DNA from: Planctomycetota bacterium
GTDB lineage: Bacteria; Planctomycetota; Uabimicrobiia; Uabimicrobiales; Uabimicrobiaceae
Assembly (NCBI GenBank): GCA_029260735.1
Contig: JAJDCR010000089.1
Span: 33,902 to 97,901, forward strand
Length of the DNA: 64,000 nucleotides
Direction of reading: 5' to 3'
In this document: positions 8,653 through 17,132 of the stretch, one piece after another
How the letters are laid out: each line of letters begins with the position of its first letter
Numbering within the stretch: the first letter of the stretch is position 1
Notes under the pieces: model-generated
Seen by the model: the letters and a program-made list of their open reading frames with translations, nothing else
Told to the model about the DNA's origin: nothing
The model's database searches: none
Made by a program: the position numbers and the translations under genes

Positions 8653-9567
8653 CTATTCCTCTCTTCTAATTTTTCTTCCCTTAGTCCCATATTTAGAGTA
8701 GATAGCGGCTATAAAGTAAAGAACCTTGGTTTCATCTGGCTCTAGTTTGTGCACCCAAACTTTGCCACTTGTATTTTCTTTGGTTAAAAAAGAGCTGGGA
8801 GGAATTTCACGACAACGGATGTAGCGTTCTGCAATAACAGTCTGTTTTTCCCGATCAATAATTTTCACGGTCATGTCATATCCGTAAAGTTCTTTTCTTT
8901 CATTGACAGGATCAATATTATATTTTTGGTTTAATAAAACCAATTCTCTATGAACAATTGCAATGACTCCAACCTCTTCTGGAAAGAGGGGAACTAGATT
9001 TTCTGGTAAATTTTTTGTCCAAGGACTATAACCTTTTTTGTGTGTTACGATAAGTACTTTTCCTCTTACTGGCGCCACAGAAGAAGTTGATGGCTCAAAA
9101 AGACGATATTCCTCGGCTAATTCAGTAAACCGATGGCTATAAAATAAAGTAGAGTTGTACAGGAAAATACTCAGAATGATGAGAGAAAGTATTCCGCCTA
9201 AGGTTAGTATTAAATAGTACCTTTTTCGCTTCAACTTTTCATCTTCACTCATGGCCCATTGTAGCTCTTTTTCGCTAACAGAAGAGTTCATTATATCTTT
9301 TTCGTGTTCTTCTTCTATAATTTTAGAAACATCGGCAGCACTAAAGATAATGCTCTCATCTCTTTCTAAAGCATCTTTTTTCGGACTTCTCACTTTTGGG
9401 GAAATTCTTTTTTTTGATCTAAGATTATCAATATTGAGAAAAAATAATCCCTCGCACTGCTTACATTTTTTGGTTCTACCCCAAGGATTTTGATCAGAGT
9501 GATACCGAGTTTTCTGATCACATCTGGGGCAACAAAAAGTCAATATTTCCGTTTTCTTACCTGGCAT
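8653..9567 (-). CDS. Zinc-ribbon membrane protein of unknown function
   Basis: A 304-residue protein. The N terminus carries a CxxC...CxxC zinc ribbon (FCCPRCDQK, then KKCKQCEG). A charged linker follows, then one transmembrane helix (~residues 117-137) and a C-terminal domain of about 165 residues on the other side. That domain has VRGKVLIVTHKKG and YGYDMTVKIIDREK, possibly beta-rich, but I do not recognise it. ATG 9567 is used because GGGAG lies about 8 nt upstream; the frame could also start at 9591. The zinc-ribbon plus single helix plan is common in planctomycete-type proteins of unknown role. Confidence 0.65.
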   Translation of the reverse strand: MPGKKTEILTFCCPRCDQKTRYHSDQNPWGRTKKCKQCEGLFFLNIDNLRSKKRISPKVRSPKKDALERDESIIFSAADVSKIIEEEHEKDIMNSSVSEKELQWAMSEDEKLKRKRYYLILTLGGILSLIILSIFLYNSTLFYSHRFTELAEEYRLFEPSTSSVAPVRGKVLIVTHKKGYSPWTKNLPENLVPLFPEEVGVIAIVHRELVLLNQKYNIDPVNERKELYGYDMTVKIIDREKQTVIAERYIRCREIPPSSFLTKENTSGKVWVHKLEPDETKVLYFIAAIYSKYGTKGRKIRREE

Positions 9568-9730
9568 GATTTTCTCCCTATCCAAGCACACCTAAGATAT
9601 CCAAAAGTTGACTTTTCCCTCACTTTGGTATAAATTATATCACAAATAAACAAAAATTTAAAATATATTTAACAAATTAAATTTATTTAACTATCTCTCA
9701 GTAAAACAAATATAAGAAAGCTATTAAGAA

Positions 9731-10489
9731 ATGAGCATTTTCGATTCCCCTTCTTTTAACCAAAGTTTATTTTTTCCTCGACCAGACCAAGGAGTTTGTC
9801 CTCCTGGTTGTGAAGACATTTTTATTGAAGTAAAGGAGAGTATTTTGCTTCACGCTCGGTGCTATATCCATGCAGAAGCACGCTTTAGTTTGCTTTATTT
9901 TCACGGAAACGGAGAGGTAGTTGCGGACTATGATAGTATTTCTACTCACTTCTCAAAGATAGGGCTTGAGCTTACGGTTTGTGACTATCGAGGTTATGGT
10001 AGAAGCAATGGAACTCCCACTTTGCGCGGATGCCTAGAGGACTCGCATAAGGTTTATGAAAGCTTACAAAAGCAAGGAAAATTGAGAGAGCAAGTTATCA
10101 TAATGGGGCGCTCTTTAGGCTCTGCTCCGGCCATAGAGTTAGCTGCTCATGCCAAAGGAATCAGAGCTTGCATTATAGAAAGTGGTTCTTCTGATCCCTT
10201 CGCTTTGGCTAGACGAAGAGGGATTGTTTTAGATTATCTTTCTGAAGAGGAAGATAGGGTTTTTAATAATGGTAGAAAAATAACTGATGTTACTATTCCT
10301 CTGCTTATTATGCATGGAGAAAATGACTGTTTGATTTTACCAGAGGAAGCGGAAATGAACTTTCAAAAGGCAAGCTCTCTTCAAAAATATTTAGAGATTT
10401 TACCTAATGTAGGACACAACGATATATTGTTTGCCGCAGACAATGCATACTTTAGTTGTTTGGAAAAATTTCTCCAAAGTTTGCTATGA
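9731..10489 (+). CDS. Alpha/beta hydrolase (serine aminopeptidase S33-like)
   Basis: A 252-residue soluble hydrolase. YFHGNGE (~57) is the oxyanion region, GRSLG (~125) holds the nucleophilic serine, HGENDCLI (~198) the acid and GHND (~228) the histidine, so the triad is complete. The pattern matches the BAAT/ABHD13-17-like or S33 hydrolase group; the substrate is unknown. No signal peptide. The gene overlaps the end of the convergent holA gene by 6 bp. Confidence 0.75.
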   Translation: MSIFDSPSFNQSLFFPRPDQGVCPPGCEDIFIEVKESILLHARCYIHAEARFSLLYFHGNGEVVADYDSISTHFSKIGLELTVCDYRGYGRSNGTPTLRGCLEDSHKVYESLQKQGKLREQVIIMGRSLGSAPAIELAAHAKGIRACIIESGSSDPFALARRRGIVLDYLSEEEDRVFNNGRKITDVTIPLLIMHGENDCLILPEEAEMNFQKASSLQKYLEILPNVGHNDILFAADNAYFSCLEKFLQSLL

Positions 10490-11515
10490 TGTTGTAAATC
10501 TCAAAATTAATTGCTCGACCCCCAAAGCAGGAGTTACTTTTGATGTCTTAAGTAAATGCTCTGTTTCAAGCAGTTCTTGCCAACATCGAATTAGTTTTGC
10601 TTCCGGAAAATGTTGGACGTTTTGAACAAGCTTACGACGAGCGTACTCAGGAATTCCAGCAGGATCTTTGCTTACAGAAACTTTCCAAAGCTGACGTAGG
10701 CGATAGTGGATTAGTCGGATAATTTGCAAAGCAATGTGGGTGTGGTCGTAAACAGCTTGGCCGTCTTTTCCTTCTAAACCATTGGTAAAAATTTGCTGAG
10801 CAATTTTGAGGGACTGAGGAAGTTGACAAGCGGAAATGGTATCTAAAAGATCGAAAGCACTTCCTCTCTTGCTATTTTTCACCATGCGCTCAACGTCTTC
10901 GTTTGCTATTTGGGGTTTATCTGAGATAGAGGTAGCTATTTTTTGAAGCTGAGAATCTAGATCTTTAAGACTGTTTCCAATGGCTTCGGTGAGCAAAAAA
11001 GCGGTTTCGGACGTTATCTTTTTTCGATGATGTTTCGCTCGACCGACAACCCAACGAACCAAGTCACTTTCCCAAGGAGGAAGATTTAGCCAAGGTTTGG
11101 GGCGATCAAAAAAAGAATTACACTCCACCAAAACTCCCTTTTTATCGACAAACTTGGCAAATTTTGATCTTTTATCTAACTTTTGCAGATCAACAACCAG
11201 AATGGAGTTTTCATTAGGTCCTTCCATGTATTTTTTTAGCGGCTCAACTAAATCGCCGAGAATCGAATCTGCCTCTTTTACAATAATCAAGTTGAAGTCG
11301 TCAAAAAGAGCATCAGAGGCTAAATCCATCATAATAGAATCTACTTTTGCCCCCTCATTTCCATTGTACTCTTTGTAAAAGAGAGATTCTTCTCCTATGT
11401 TTTTCTTGAGCAAAAGCAAGGCTTCTGAGCGAAGAAAGGATTCAGGACCAGCAAAAACATGAAGAGCTTTGCTTTTTAGCTGGGTAATTTTTTTTTCGAA
11501 TTTCAAATATTCCAT
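10484..11515 (-). CDS. holA: DNA polymerase III subunit delta
   Basis: A 343-residue clamp-loader subunit that opens the beta sliding clamp during chromosome replication. The N terminus reads LHVFAGPESFLRSEAL, the degenerate AAA+ start of HolA proteins (with a variant of the usual YG-D motif). ILVVDLQKLDKRSKF and the mid-protein DLLDTISACQ region fit the second AAA+ and collar domains. The length is normal for the family. It lies 21 bp downstream of mcsB on the same strand and may be cotranscribed with the mcsAB pair. Six-bp tail overlap with the hydrolase gene. Confidence 0.85.
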   Translation of the reverse strand: MEYLKFEKKITQLKSKALHVFAGPESFLRSEALLLLKKNIGEESLFYKEYNGNEGAKVDSIMMDLASDALFDDFNLIIVKEADSILGDLVEPLKKYMEGPNENSILVVDLQKLDKRSKFAKFVDKKGVLVECNSFFDRPKPWLNLPPWESDLVRWVVGRAKHHRKKITSETAFLLTEAIGNSLKDLDSQLQKIATSISDKPQIANEDVERMVKNSKRGSAFDLLDTISACQLPQSLKIAQQIFTNGLEGKDGQAVYDHTHIALQIIRLIHYRLRQLWKVSVSKDPAGIPEYARRKLVQNVQHFPEAKLIRCWQELLETEHLLKTSKVTPALGVEQLILRFTTS

Positions 11516-11536
11516 ATTGCTGATAAATTAAGAGAG

Positions 11537-12589
11537 CTAGTTCGTAAAAAGATTTTGCAGAAAACGAGCTCTAATCATCTCCCAAGTTTCATCATCTCCT
11601 AAGTGGCCTTTGGTTGACTTTTTCAAATGAGAGTCATGTGATTGAATCAGTCCTTCGTTAATTTTTTTGATGCCGACATCAGGAATTAGTTCTAAGTTAA
11701 CGCCCAGACGAATAGCAGATAATAAACGTAAGCTTTCTCGAAAAGATATTTCGCTTTCTTCTTTTATGGTCGTAAGCGCTTTATGACAGTGCTCCTCTAT
11801 ACGTCCACGATCGCTTTTTAGCATTTTATTACGAACACTTCGCTCATATTTTAAAATTTGCGGAACAACACTTTCTACTGTTTGAATTAATTCTTTTTCA
11901 TTTTTTCCCAGAGTGATTTGATTGGAAACCTGAAAAAAATCGCCCATTCCAGCAGTTCCTTCTCCAAAGAAGCCTCGAATAACTAAATTCACAGCATCTG
12001 CAGCTTGATAGATTTTTCCCATTTGGTTCGTCATCTGTAAAGCAGGTAGGTGGAGCATTGTGGAAACTCGGAGCCCTGTTCCTGCATTAGTAGGACAAGC
12101 CGTTAGATATCCAAAACGTCGATCAAAAGAAAAATCTACAATGGCCTCTAATTGATCAATAAGATCTTCTAACTTCTTCCAAGAAGACTGAGCTTCGTCT
12201 TGGGTAAAAATGACTTGTAAACGAAGGTGGTCTTCTTCGTTAATCATGATAGAAAATTTTTCATCCAAACTAAAGGTTACAGAACGTCTCCCTTCTCCCC
12301 TAACATGCTCTTTACTAATAAGATGACGCTCCGAAAGAAAGTGAAGATCTGTTTCTGATAAATCATTTAAAATGAAATAATTGTATTGATCCATAGGCAA
12401 AACTCGATCGAGTTTTTCTTTAACAAAACTTTCTAGCTGAACAGATTTTTCTTCACTCATTTTGGAAACAAAGGGAAAGTGAGGTATGTTACGTGCTAAC
12501 CGAATACGGTTTGCAAGAACAATATCAGCATTTTCTCCCTCGTTACGAAGCCACTGGGTTGTGTTCTTCATTAAGTTACTAAGCTTCAT
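11537..12589 (-). CDS. mcsB: Protein arginine kinase McsB
   Basis: A 350-residue ATP:guanido phosphotransferase that phosphorylates arginines on proteins, marking them for Clp proteolysis in Firmicutes. The fold signatures are present: RIRLARNIPHFPF near the N terminus and ACPTNAGTGLR followed by MLHLPAL around the active-site CPTN loop. The C-terminal allosteric phosphoarginine-binding motif, RDxxRA in well-studied McsB, reads WEMIRA here, so the Arg-Asp pair is missing. ATG 12589 overlaps the end of mcsA by 11 bp, which implies translational coupling; the GTG at 12595 would sit on the ribosome site. No CtsR or ClpC gene is adjacent. Confidence 0.88.
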   Translation of the reverse strand: MKLSNLMKNTTQWLRNEGENADIVLANRIRLARNIPHFPFVSKMSEEKSVQLESFVKEKLDRVLPMDQYNYFILNDLSETDLHFLSERHLISKEHVRGEGRRSVTFSLDEKFSIMINEEDHLRLQVIFTQDEAQSSWKKLEDLIDQLEAIVDFSFDRRFGYLTACPTNAGTGLRVSTMLHLPALQMTNQMGKIYQAADAVNLVIRGFFGEGTAGMGDFFQVSNQITLGKNEKELIQTVESVVPQILKYERSVRNKMLKSDRGRIEEHCHKALTTIKEESEISFRESLRLLSAIRLGVNLELIPDVGIKKINEGLIQSHDSHLKKSTKGHLGDDETWEMIRARFLQNLFTN

Positions 12590-13079
12590 GGGCACTTTCT
12601 AGTTGTTTAATTTTGTCACGTATTTCAGCAGCTTCTTCATATTTTTCTTGGTTAATAACACTATTTAAGCGCTTACGTAAATCGACTAAATCTTTCCATT
12701 TTTGTAACGAATGAGGAACTTTTCCTCTATGACGACTTTTACCATGTATTTTAAGTAAGAGATCTTTAATATCAGAACGAAAAACGCGGTAATCTCTTTC
12801 ACATCCCAGTCGCCCAGAAGCATGAAACTCATGGATACTCATGCCACAGTCAGAACAAACATCTTTACTGGTTTCCTTAAGCTCTGTCTGCTCTTTGGAG
12901 GCAAAAATTTGCAAAAGACCTCCCAGAAAATCAGAAATAGAATGAGTTATATGAGGATCAGCTATATAGTTTTGATAGCTTTCTGCACATTTAGCACATA
13001 GATGGATTTCTTTCTTCTCGTCTTGTTTTATTTCCGTAAAAAAAACGGTAGCTTCTTTGTTACATTTTTCACATTTCAT
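12579..13079 (-). CDS. mcsA: McsA, zinc-finger activator of McsB
   Basis: A 166-residue protein with two CxxC zinc-binding pairs at the N terminus (CEKC, then CAKC), a second zinc knuckle (CSDCGMSIHEF, then GCERDY) and a C-terminal UVR helical hairpin (NQEKYEEAAEIRDKI). This is the standard McsA layout. It activates the McsB arginine kinase. ATG 13079 has AAGGGG about 6 nt upstream, so the open frame to 13103 is not used. It is the first gene of an mcsA-mcsB-holA string. Confidence 0.88.
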   Translation of the reverse strand: MKCEKCNKEATVFFTEIKQDEKKEIHLCAKCAESYQNYIADPHITHSISDFLGGLLQIFASKEQTELKETSKDVCSDCGMSIHEFHASGRLGCERDYRVFRSDIKDLLLKIHGKSRHRGKVPHSLQKWKDLVDLRKRLNSVINQEKYEEAAEIRDKIKQLESAHEA

Positions 13080-13652
13080 AAAAATCCCCTTTTTCGGATG
13101 CAACTCTTCTTATTATAGCAGATTAGCCTAGGGAAAGGTCAGATTTTTTCTATATTCCTACATTCCGCAGCAAAAAAGATATATTTTTAGGTTTTATATC
13201 GACCAAATTAAGCGTTTTTTAGCAAAAACGAAACTCAAAATCCCCAATTTCAGTAAAAAAACAAAAAAAAATGCATATTTGTAAAGTTTTTTGATTTAAC
13301 CAAAAAAGTGCAACCACTCTCCTGCGGAGCTTATTTTTAAGCACATCCAGCCCGTTTATTTTTCAAAAAAACATCTTCATTTGCCAAACAAAAACAGGTA
13401 TTTATTTAATTTTACAAATTTTTATTTGTAAAATGTAAAAAGTTTATATATGATGCTTTTCATAGTCTTAGATTAGAGGCTCAGAAATAGATTTAGAATT
13501 TTCCTGAATATCTTAAGTTCCAGTAAAGAAGACAAGCCACGATTTATTCTTGTGCCACTTCCCGCTCTGTTCAATTCATCTAGATTCCAAGACAACTTTC
13601 CTCTCTAATCTTTCTTTATCTTATATGTAAATTATCTCAAGGAGTCATTATT
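13080..13652. other. Long intergenic leader region before the RRM gene
   Basis: There is no gene in this 570-bp AT-rich stretch. It holds the divergent start of mcsA on one side and, on the other, a candidate promoter near 13426-13454 followed by about 190 nt of untranslated leader for the RRM protein. A perfect 10-bp dyad (13410-13419 with 13424-13433) overlaps the promoter. A weak relative of the 3059/3361 repeat lies near 13271. Confidence 0.45.
13410..13454 (+). promoter_or_regulatory. Candidate promoter and dyad for the RRM gene
   Basis: TTGTAA (13426-13431) and TATGAT (13449-13454) are spaced by 17 bp, a plausible housekeeping promoter. A perfect inverted repeat TTTTACAAAT-N4-ATTTGTAAAA covers the -35 box and could be an operator. 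The predicted transcript would have a leader of about 190 nt, reminiscent of cold-shock mRNAs. The sequence is very AT-rich, so chance matches are possible. Confidence 0.4.
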
Positions 13653-13943
13653 ATGACTAATATGTATGTAGGCAACCTTTCTTATCAAACAAGTGAAGCA
13701 GATTTAGAAAGTCTTTTCGCGGAATTCGGTGAAGTTTCTAGTGTTAAAATTATTTCTGACAGAGAAACTGGCAGATCTAAAGGATTTGGTTTTGTTGAAA
13801 TGGAAAATGATTCAGAAGCTAGCTCTTCTATGGAAGAGTTAAACGGATGCACATTCATGGATCGTCAAATCGTTGTAAACGAAGCACGTCCACGCCAAGA
13901 AAACCGAAGAAATAACAACAGAAGAGAATACAACCGATTCTAA
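13653..13943 (+). CDS. RRM RNA-binding protein
   Basis: A 96-residue protein that is almost entirely one RNA recognition motif. RNP2 is MYVGNL (residues 4-9) and RNP1 is KGFGFVEM (~43-50). A short basic tail rich in Arg and Asn follows. It is typical of the small RRM proteins of cyanobacteria and PVC bacteria, which bind single-stranded RNA and are often cold-induced. AAGGAG lies about 8 nt before ATG 13653. The gene is preceded by a long leader and followed by a hairpin and a DEAD-box helicase gene, which supports a role in RNA remodelling at low temperature. Confidence 0.9.
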   Translation: MTNMYVGNLSYQTSEADLESLFAEFGEVSSVKIISDRETGRSKGFGFVEMENDSEASSSMEELNGCTFMDRQIVVNEARPRQENRRNNNRREYNRF

Positions 13944-13976
13944 GGAAAAGGTTATAGATAACTCTTAGGTACAGAA

Positions 13977-14014
13977 CAAGCGCCTATTAAATTAACAAAA
14001 TAAATAGGCGCCTG
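13977..14014 (+). terminator. Strong hairpin after the RRM gene
   Basis: A perfect 9-bp core stem (GCGCCTATT at 13980-13988 with AATAGGCGC at 14003-14011) extends by further pairs around one mismatch to about 14 bp. It lacks a clean T-run (AATATAATTTT follows), so it may be an inefficient terminator or an mRNA-stabilising structure before the helicase gene. Confidence 0.5.
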
Positions 14015-14191
14015 TTAATATAATTTTCGGGATTACTATTAAATAATATTAGAAATAATAATAATTTAAAAGTAAGCTTGTTTGATAGTATGAGACCATC
14101 CGAAAATTTCTTTTCGCTAAAAAATATTTTACGGATGGCCTCTTGTACTCAAGACTTTAATACACAAGCGTTTCAACAAGAGAGGTACTAT

Positions 14192-15394
14192 TTGAAATCA
14201 GAACTAAAAAATAAAAAATTTAAAGACTACGGACTGCACAAAACCATTCTTCAAGATATCACCGCACTAGGCTTCGACAAACCCACTCCTATCCAATCAC
14301 GCTGTATTGAACCCGCTCTCGAAGGTAAAGATGTCATGGGACTAGCCCAAACCGGCACAGGAAAAACAGCCGCATTTAGCCTACCTATTATTCAGCGCGT
14401 TACAAACAAAATGGATATGTCTGCTTTAATCTTAGCACCCACACGCGAACTCGCCCAACAAATTACCCAAGCCCTACGTGACTTAGGAAAATCTAGTGGG
14501 ATACGAGCTGCTCTTCTTGTAGGTGGGGTTCCTATGAAAGAAGATCATAAGGCGCTGCGATCTTGGCCCAATGTTTTGGTAGCTACACCTGGTAGACTTA
14601 TTGACCACATCTACTCAAAAACAGTCGATCTTTCTCATATAGAAATATTAGCAGTAGATGAAGCTGACCGAATGTATGAGATGGGATTTTTGCCTCAAAT
14701 TAAGCAAATTATTGAAGTCTTACCTCCCGAACGACAAACTCTAATGTTTACCGCAACTATGCCTAAGGAAGTGGAACGTTTAGTTCGCCGCCACATGCGT
14801 TCTCCGGTACGCGTTCAAGTTGGTTCGGTTGCTCCCGCAGCACGCGCTGAGCAGAAACTCTTTCGAGTTGACGAACATGATAAAATGCCCTTATTACTAG
14901 ATATTTTAGATCAAAGTGAAGGACGAGTGCTCGTTTTTGCTCAAACAAAACGTAAAGTTGAACAGTTGTCTCGCAAAATATCCTCCCGAAAATCCAACGT
15001 TACAAGACTGCACGGCGATCGTGAACAATCTCAGCGTGAGATAGCAATGGAAGGATTTCGCAACGGAAAATATAGAATTCTCATTGCAACAGATATTGCC
15101 GCACGTGGTATTGATGTTGCTGATATAGAACATATTATTAATTATGATTTTCCCCGTTGCCCTGAGGATTATATCCACCGCATTGGTCGAACTGCTCGAG
15201 CTGCGGCAAGTGGTTTCGCTACCAGCTTTATTACAAAACAAGACCTAGGATGTCTAAGTAGTCTAGAAAAACTGACATCATCTAAAATATCACTGAAAGC
15301 AGTAGGCGATTGTGCTTTAGAACGACCTACCGCTCCTGTTGTTAAAAAAAATAACAGAAAACACAACTATCGACGTAATTCTCATAGTCGCTAA
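14192..15394 (+). CDS. DEAD-box RNA helicase (RhlE-like)
   Basis: A 400-residue ATP-dependent RNA helicase with all motifs: Q motif (FDKPTPIQ), Walker A (AQTGTGKT, ~53), PTRELAQQ, TPGRLIDH, DEAD (~156), TAT (~186), ATDIAARGIDV and HRIGRTARA. A short basic tail (KKNNRKHNYRR) probably adds RNA affinity. The size and lack of extra domains fit RhlE-type helicases. The open frame reaches TTG 14078, but only TTG 14192 has a good ribosome site (AAGAGAGG, 6 nt upstream), and it starts just before the conserved domain, so I prefer it. The neighbouring RRM gene suggests joint work on structured RNA. Confidence 0.88.
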   Translation: MKSELKNKKFKDYGLHKTILQDITALGFDKPTPIQSRCIEPALEGKDVMGLAQTGTGKTAAFSLPIIQRVTNKMDMSALILAPTRELAQQITQALRDLGKSSGIRAALLVGGVPMKEDHKALRSWPNVLVATPGRLIDHIYSKTVDLSHIEILAVDEADRMYEMGFLPQIKQIIEVLPPERQTLMFTATMPKEVERLVRRHMRSPVRVQVGSVAPAARAEQKLFRVDEHDKMPLLLDILDQSEGRVLVFAQTKRKVEQLSRKISSRKSNVTRLHGDREQSQREIAMEGFRNGKYRILIATDIAARGIDVADIEHIINYDFPRCPEDYIHRIGRTARAAASGFATSFITKQDLGCLSSLEKLTSSKISLKAVGDCALERPTAPVVKKNNRKHNYRRNSHSR

Positions 15395-15698
15395 ATCTTG
15401 ACAAAAAAATAAAACCGTCAAACTAGTTGTAAATAATTTTTGCTGCAAATTGTCCTGTCGTACTTTTAATGAACACAGGACAATTGTGGTCGGCTCTCCC
15501 CTCTATCACCTCAAAAACACATTCCACATTATATTCCGAACAACATTCTCTCTTCACTTTGTGACGAATTATTCTTCCTATTCCTCCCCATAGCTTTATC
15601 GATTCAAAAAATTCAATTTCCGAAGAAAAAAAAATTTGCTATGATAGGGCGTGTTCTCATTCAGCTTCTTTTTTATGTTCGTTTAGGAGTCACACTAT
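15395..15698. other. Intergenic region after the helicase
   Basis: I see no gene. It contains the stem-loop at 15448-15485 and a stretch of AT-rich sequence. The open frame starting at 15641 is a shadow of the next gene. Confidence 0.4.
15448..15485. terminator. Stem-loop downstream of the helicase gene
   Basis: An 11-bp perfect stem (AATTGTCCTGT at 15448-15458 with its complement at 15475-15485) with a 16-nt loop. No T-run follows, so termination is only a possibility. Confidence 0.4.
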
Positions 15699-16295
15699 AT
15701 GGAATGGTTGCAGCAGTACGAAGGATTGATCGAAGTCGCGTTTTCAACGGTCTCGTTTATTTCTATCTTGGTTGTTATCTACATGAACTATCGAGCCAAT
15801 CAAATGTCCGAGTTAGCTATAGAGGAAACTCAGCTAACCCAAGAGTTAGAAAACCGTCCTTATCTCTATTTTTATATCGAAATAACCCCCAATGGTTGGT
15901 TAAATTTTCGCATAAAAAATAAAGGGAAGGGAGTGGCCCGTAATGTCAAAGCCACGATCAATGAAGAGTTATTTTTAGCTCTAAGAGAAGGGGATACCCC
16001 CATTCAAGACATGGCAATCTTTAAACCCCTTTCTTTTCTTGCCCCTGGCTCTGAGTTTAAAGAATTTGCTCAAGCCGCCCACATCTTTTTCAAAAAGAAC
16101 GAAGGTGTTGAAAAAATGATGGGTAATATTAGCTATGAAGGTCCTGGAGGAAAAAGCTACCAAGGAAAAATTGATATCAATCTAAAATCATTTGCTAATC
16201 GAATGCATTTTGAACCAGCAGGACTACACAGCGTTATCGAAAAATTAGAAGATTTGCTAAGAGAGTGGAAGCGGATTCAAATGATGAAGCGTTAA
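15699..16295 (+). CDS. Membrane-anchored hypothetical protein, paralog 1
   Basis: A 198-residue protein with one N-terminal transmembrane helix (~residues 12-30) followed by a soluble domain. Key phrases are RPYLYFYIEI, IKNKGKGVARNVKATI and FLAPGSEF, which suggest an immunoglobulin-like beta domain of the CARDB/NEW3 kind. The next gene has the same plan (FCPYLILEV, IKNNGKSPAHDIQL, MLPPGDHY), so the two are tandem paralogs. TAGGAG lies about 8 nt before ATG 15699. No enzyme motif. Function unknown. Confidence 0.65.
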   Translation: MEWLQQYEGLIEVAFSTVSFISILVVIYMNYRANQMSELAIEETQLTQELENRPYLYFYIEITPNGWLNFRIKNKGKGVARNVKATINEELFLALREGDTPIQDMAIFKPLSFLAPGSEFKEFAQAAHIFFKKNEGVEKMMGNISYEGPGGKSYQGKIDINLKSFANRMHFEPAGLHSVIEKLEDLLREWKRIQMMKR

Positions 16296-16309
16296 AAAGG
16301 AGAATAAAC

Positions 16310-16927
16310 TTGTTAGATTTTCTGAACCAACACGTTATTTTATTAAAAGTTATCTTGACCATTGGAACCACTGCCGCAACTATAATTTTGCTTTACTATA
16401 ACTTTCGCACAAATCAAATTGCCTCGAAAACACTAAAGCAACTCAAGGGCGCCCGAGAGAAAGAATTTTGCCCTTACTTGATTTTGGAAGTGGTTTTTGC
16501 TTCAAGATACAATGATATGGTGATCAATCTAGTCATCAAAAACAATGGTAAATCCCCCGCCCATGACATTCAGCTAAATATTGACCAAGATCTCAGTATT
16601 TGGAATAGCCTCATCAGCGAAGAAAAATTTACATTCAAAGATATGACAATGAGCCAAATGATCGAAATGCTACCTCCGGGAGACCACTACAGCGAATGGC
16701 TAGACCGTATGGATTTGTTCTTCAAAAACAACGAAACTCCTAGATTAACTGGTAATCTACAGTACAAAGATGAAGCAGGAAATTCCTACGAATTTCCCGT
16801 AGACATTAACTTAGAACCTTACAAATACCGCGTTACTATGAGAGATAAAGGCTGGGTCGATCTTGCCCAGACCCTAGATAACTTTAAAAGAGAGTTAAGT
16901 ACCGCCAACATGATGCGTCCTAGGTAA
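16310..16927 (+). CDS. Membrane-anchored hypothetical protein, paralog 2
   Basis: A 205-residue paralog of the preceding protein: one N-terminal membrane helix (~residues 8-30), then a beta-rich soluble domain with PYLILEV, IKNNGKSPAHD and GNLQYKDEAGNSY. I chose TTG 16310 because AAGGAGA lies 6 nt upstream and it falls after the stop of paralog 1; the frame also allows GTG 16265, which would overlap that gene by 31 bp. The pair is probably one operon ended by the terminator at 16951. The diverged sequences suggest an old duplication and perhaps a heteromeric pair. Confidence 0.62.
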   Translation: MLDFLNQHVILLKVILTIGTTAATIILLYYNFRTNQIASKTLKQLKGAREKEFCPYLILEVVFASRYNDMVINLVIKNNGKSPAHDIQLNIDQDLSIWNSLISEEKFTFKDMTMSQMIEMLPPGDHYSEWLDRMDLFFKNNETPRLTGNLQYKDEAGNSYEFPVDINLEPYKYRVTMRDKGWVDLAQTLDNFKRELSTANMMRPR

Positions 16928-16950
16928 AACTCTTAGATCTGTGAATTTAT

Positions 16951-16994
16951 AAAAGGCCGTGGTCTTACCAAGAGGTAGATCGGGGCCTTTTTTT
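16951..16994 (+). terminator. Rho-independent terminator
   Basis: AAAAGGCC (16951-16958) pairs with GGCCTTTT (from 16984), with extra pairing inside the loop, and is followed by a T-run. It closes the two-paralog operon. Confidence 0.7.
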
Positions 16995-17132
16995 ATGTTA
17001 GTCATATTGATAGCACTGCTCCGCAGTAAATACCGAAGCCTAAACCAACAAAAATTCTTTCTTCTTCGTATCTCTTTTGAAACTGGAATCTCCATTATAA
17101 TTAAAATTAAATAAAGAAAGGAACTAATCTTC

